Shown here: positions 61,701-64,000 of the stretch, in pieces
Layout of the letters: every line of letters begins with the position of its first letter
Position numbering within the stretch: position 1 is the stretch's first letter
Assembly: GCA_963971225.1 (NCBI GenBank)
Contig: OZ020268.1
Coordinates: forward strand, 112,374,830 to 112,438,829
Length of the DNA: 64,000 nt
Direction: 5' to 3'
Source: Melieria omissa
Lineage: Eukaryota; Arthropoda; Insecta; Diptera; Ulidiidae
Notes under the pieces: model-generated
The model's input: only the letters and a program-made list of their open reading frames with translations
Database searches by the model: none
What the model was told of the DNA's origin: nothing
Translations under genes and position numbers: made by a program

Positions 61701-64000
61701 TTTTTGAGGAAAAAGTATGAAAAGTGATGAAAATAGCTATGGTACATTTTTGCTATTACTTCGATGCGAATGTGTATTCCCCCAAATAATTTGGCTGTGT
61801 TGTATTGCTTGATGTTTCTTCTTAAGATATTCATATACTTCGTAACTTGATGTATGGAACATCTGTACAATTTTCGCAATCAGAAAAAATGCCTTGAAAT
61901 TCAATATTTTCCTACTTTGAAACCTTATTACCACGCCCATTTAGAACGCATAAAATTGATTAATGTCAGAAAAGAAAGAGATGTTGTAAGTACAACGATA
62001 TAAAAATCATGTCAATAGGGTTATTGGTTCAGAAATTACAGTCAAAAACGGAAAATTTTTTGCGAAAACTAGATCTGTTACACAAAAACGGAGTATGGTT
62101 TTGAAAACAGCGTGGAAAAACGATTCAGAATCATGTAAAAAAAAATTCAAAAAAATTGGAGGGAAAAGGTCACACATAACTCATTTGATAGAGGACCTCA
62201 GTACATGAAAAAGGGCCAAATCCCTTGGCATATTGGATACAAATTAAGATAATGCCCTTGTGTAATTTTTCTTGAAATTAAAACAAAAGGATATGGTTTC
62301 TTCAACTTCATATCATTAGCTTTCATTTGACGTAAAAATCATATTTTTCTGACATTTGAGTCAAAAGATATGATGTTTTACAAATTTTATGTAGGTGCAC
62401 TAAGTCGACATTTTTAAACTGAAACTTTCCCGGAAAAATCCATTGGCCCTATTTAATGTGCTGAGGTCCTCTATTGAACGTGACATATTTGACCTTTTCC
62501 CTTTTTTTAGTGTTGCACTGTGTAATTAATAAATATGTAATAATTATTTAATAATAATTAATTTTTATAAAATAATTTTTGAAGGTTTCAAATAAATTTG
62601 TTCAGAAAACATCAAAAAACTTTAAGGAAACACCTTATAATCTTCAGAATATTCAAATCTACAACGTAAATCAACAAATGAACTTTAGCAAGCAATAAGT
62701 AAACTTCAGAATTATCGAATCTAGTTGAGAAATGACAAATGAATTGTAAGGAATATCAAATGAGCTTCAATTTTTATTAATTTTTTTTTGTTATTTTCCT
62801 TTTCGTAAATAACTGAAGTTTCAGAAAACTAGTTAAAATTTCTAATCATACTATTTATGCAAAATCTTGCAATGCATTTAATATACATACTTTGAAATTT
62901 ATTTGATATATTTTTAAGAACATCTAATGCTCTCTGACTTAAATTCTCAACTTAGTTGACTTCTGAACAGCTCTTATAGCAGATGAAGTTCAATCACCTC
63001 ATACGAATAGTTGAATATCGAAATAATGCATTTGAATGTGTTTTGAGCTGCGTTAGTCTCAGCTAATCAATAAAATTGCTTCGCTTGAAGAAAACTGCAC
63101 ATCACAGAGAGAGAGTTGAGCGGCGTAGTGTGGAATGTTTTGGCGCTGCTTCAATTTCGACTATGTTGAAATTTTTGAAAGTGATCTACTTAACTCATCT
63201 CCGCTAGAGCATTGTGCACTCAGGCGAAAATTGTTACGCAATGAAATTCGCCAAGATCATAAGTGTTTTGTGCGCTAAATTTCCCGCTAACAGACTCTTT
63301 AATTTGAACAAAGCGAAAGCAATATTTACCGACAAGTGTACGAGAAAAAAACGCTTGCACACATATGAAATGATGTTTTTCCATTAAGACAGTCGTAAAC
63401 GAGGCGCTGCGTGCGAATGCACACACATTCACCCCCCTTGAGCGCACTGAGCCGCCACTGGTCATAATTGCTCGTTTACATAAGCGTCTTGGCCGCCGAG
63501 TAATTGCAGAAGCAATAAAACCATCGCGTGCCACCTGGCCGAAGCGAAACGCCAAAGCCCAACACCCAACAGTTACGCACAACACTAACCAAATCATTTT
63601 CACTTCTTTCTCTTTCTTTCCTGTGGCGCAAATATCTCTGCGGTCGGTGCAGTTGGCAAACTCCGCCAAAGGTGTGGTGGAGCTGGCGCTGGAGGTGCGA
63701 GACCTGAACCTTGTGGCAGACGGCGAGGAAAGCGTCGTGACGATCATGGAGACCAAAGCAAACCCGGAGCTGGGTGGCGCCACGAATGGTGCACGCAACC
63801 CGCAGTGGAACCGCATGACGACCGAGATGCGGCGCAAAATGGGACTCGGCGGCAGCAACGCGCGACTGGCGGGCCCCCAGCACAGCCTGGCACTGCGCGT
63901 CACCACGGCGCGCATGCGCTGCAACCACAAGGTGAAGGACGAGCTGGAGAGCACGGCGGGCAGTGTGTACGTGAAGACAACCGTCTTCGAGCACGGCATC
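55794..64000 (+). CDS. C2-domain protein, first six coding exons (continues beyond window)
   Basis: Exons 55794-56090, 58934-59037, 59220-59343, 59453-59696, 59768-59898 and 63653-64000+ join in frame (416 residues so far), all with consensus donors. Residues about 70-130 form an N-terminal C2-like beta sandwich (LNVHLIAARHLPAL, GYLIKVKLFPGSKR, SWPKFNENFKFPL). The usual Ca-binding SDPYVK loop is replaced by FKVVQGYLIKV, so calcium binding is unlikely. A basic, Asn/Gly/Lys-rich linker follows, then GSVTCYLEAKLFKR and VVELALEVRDLNLV, which may belong to a second C2-like module. A role in membrane or vesicle association is inferred from the fold. Orthologue not recognised. Introns 1 and 5 are transposon-rich. 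Confidence 0.82.
56913..57894. mobile_element. 982 bp inverted-repeat DNA element, copy 2 (inverted)
   Basis: Same family as 19592-20562 in opposite orientation, in intron 1 of the C2 gene. Same ends (GTAAGGGAGAGGGCTGGG) and six copies of the 16-mer: 56924-56939, 56941-56956, 57292-57307, 57316-57331, 57672-57687 and 57868-57883. Spacing between the copies is conserved with copy 1. A short open frame on the minus strand (about 56884-57153) matches the one in copy 1. Confidence 0.75.
58101..58297. mobile_element. Tigger/pogo-like MITE, 197 bp
   Basis: TA duplications (58099-58100, 58298-58299) and inverted ends CAGTGGTGTCTGGATATAGT / its near-complement. In intron 1 of the C2 gene. Confidence 0.75.
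60605..61474 (-). mobile_element. 5'-truncated RTE-like LINE, copy 2 (nested)
   Basis: Flanked by an 11 bp duplication AGCAATACAAC (60594-60604, 61475-61485). Essentially the same sequence as 50802-51746 but about 75 bp shorter at its 5' end, starting inside AGVHRNGTIFNK. Keeps YADDIDVIGR and the GGRRRRGRP tail. Inserted into one arm of the host element's palindrome. Confidence 0.88.
61475..61815. repeat. Palindrome with arms of about 130 bp
   Basis: 61475-61620 and 61690-61815 are inverted copies around a T/A-rich loop (shared caatacaacacagccaaatt and atgaaaagtgatgaaaat on opposite strands). Before the RTE insertion the left arm was continuous with 60594-60604. Confidence 0.75.

Larger units (their letters stand above)
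60178..62525. mobile_element. Large TTAA-flanked element with nested palindrome and LINE
   Basis: Between TTAA sites (60174-60177, 62526-62529), with ends TAACACAGCGCAACA and TTACACAGTGCAACA (inverted), as in the element at 29193-30724. Inner parts of the two arms (about 60350-60520 and 61870-62050) are also inverted copies, at lower identity. It holds an internal palindrome (about 60594-61815) split by the RTE insertion. No transposase ORF. In intron 5 of the C2 gene. Confidence 0.75.

Overview
The window is nuclear DNA of an insect, most likely a higher (cyclorrhaphan) fly. Reasons: AT-rich intergenic DNA, compact genes with many 56-150 bp introns alongside a few long ones, a 17.6/297/gypsy-type LTR retrotransposon with a Ser-type primer binding site, several non-LTR clades, and glob2/glob3-like globins. 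A tephritid is possible, but that is inference. There are no bacterial features and no CRISPR array.

Layout. 1-3711: the left part of a Ty3/gypsy retrotransposon on the minus strand (5' LTR, gag, intact protease-RT-RNase H cut by the window edge). 3.7-14.0 kb: gene-poor DNA with three small inverted-repeat transposons. 14.0-15.1 kb (+): a complete three-exon CRAL-TRIO lipid-transfer gene. It converges on a six-exon secreted leucine-rich-repeat gene at 15.7-19.0 kb (-). 19.6-20.6 kb: a 971 bp inverted-repeat element with a second, inverted copy at 56.9-57.9 kb. 22.2-28.9 kb (+): an eleven-exon single-pass cadherin gene. 29.2-34.7 kb: two TTAA-flanked transposons and a 0.7 kb (TTTTA)n tract. 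35.7-46.1 kb (-): a tandem array of five three-exon globin genes, broken up by an R1-like LINE fragment and hAT-type elements. 46-55 kb: transposon relics. 55.8 kb to the right edge (+): six exons of a C2-domain protein gene whose introns hold further nested transposons; it runs out of the window.

The globin cluster is the most interesting part. All five genes share a phase-2 and a phase-0 intron at positions matching the ancestral globin introns. All keep the distal His, and four of five keep the proximal (heme-binding) His; the third has Leu there although the rest of the gene is intact. Seven of the ten 5' splice sites read GTTGGT, unlike every other gene in the window. A similar upstream block precedes each copy. 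All exon models were built by hand from splice signals and reading-frame continuity. No similarity search was run, so names rest on recognised motifs only.
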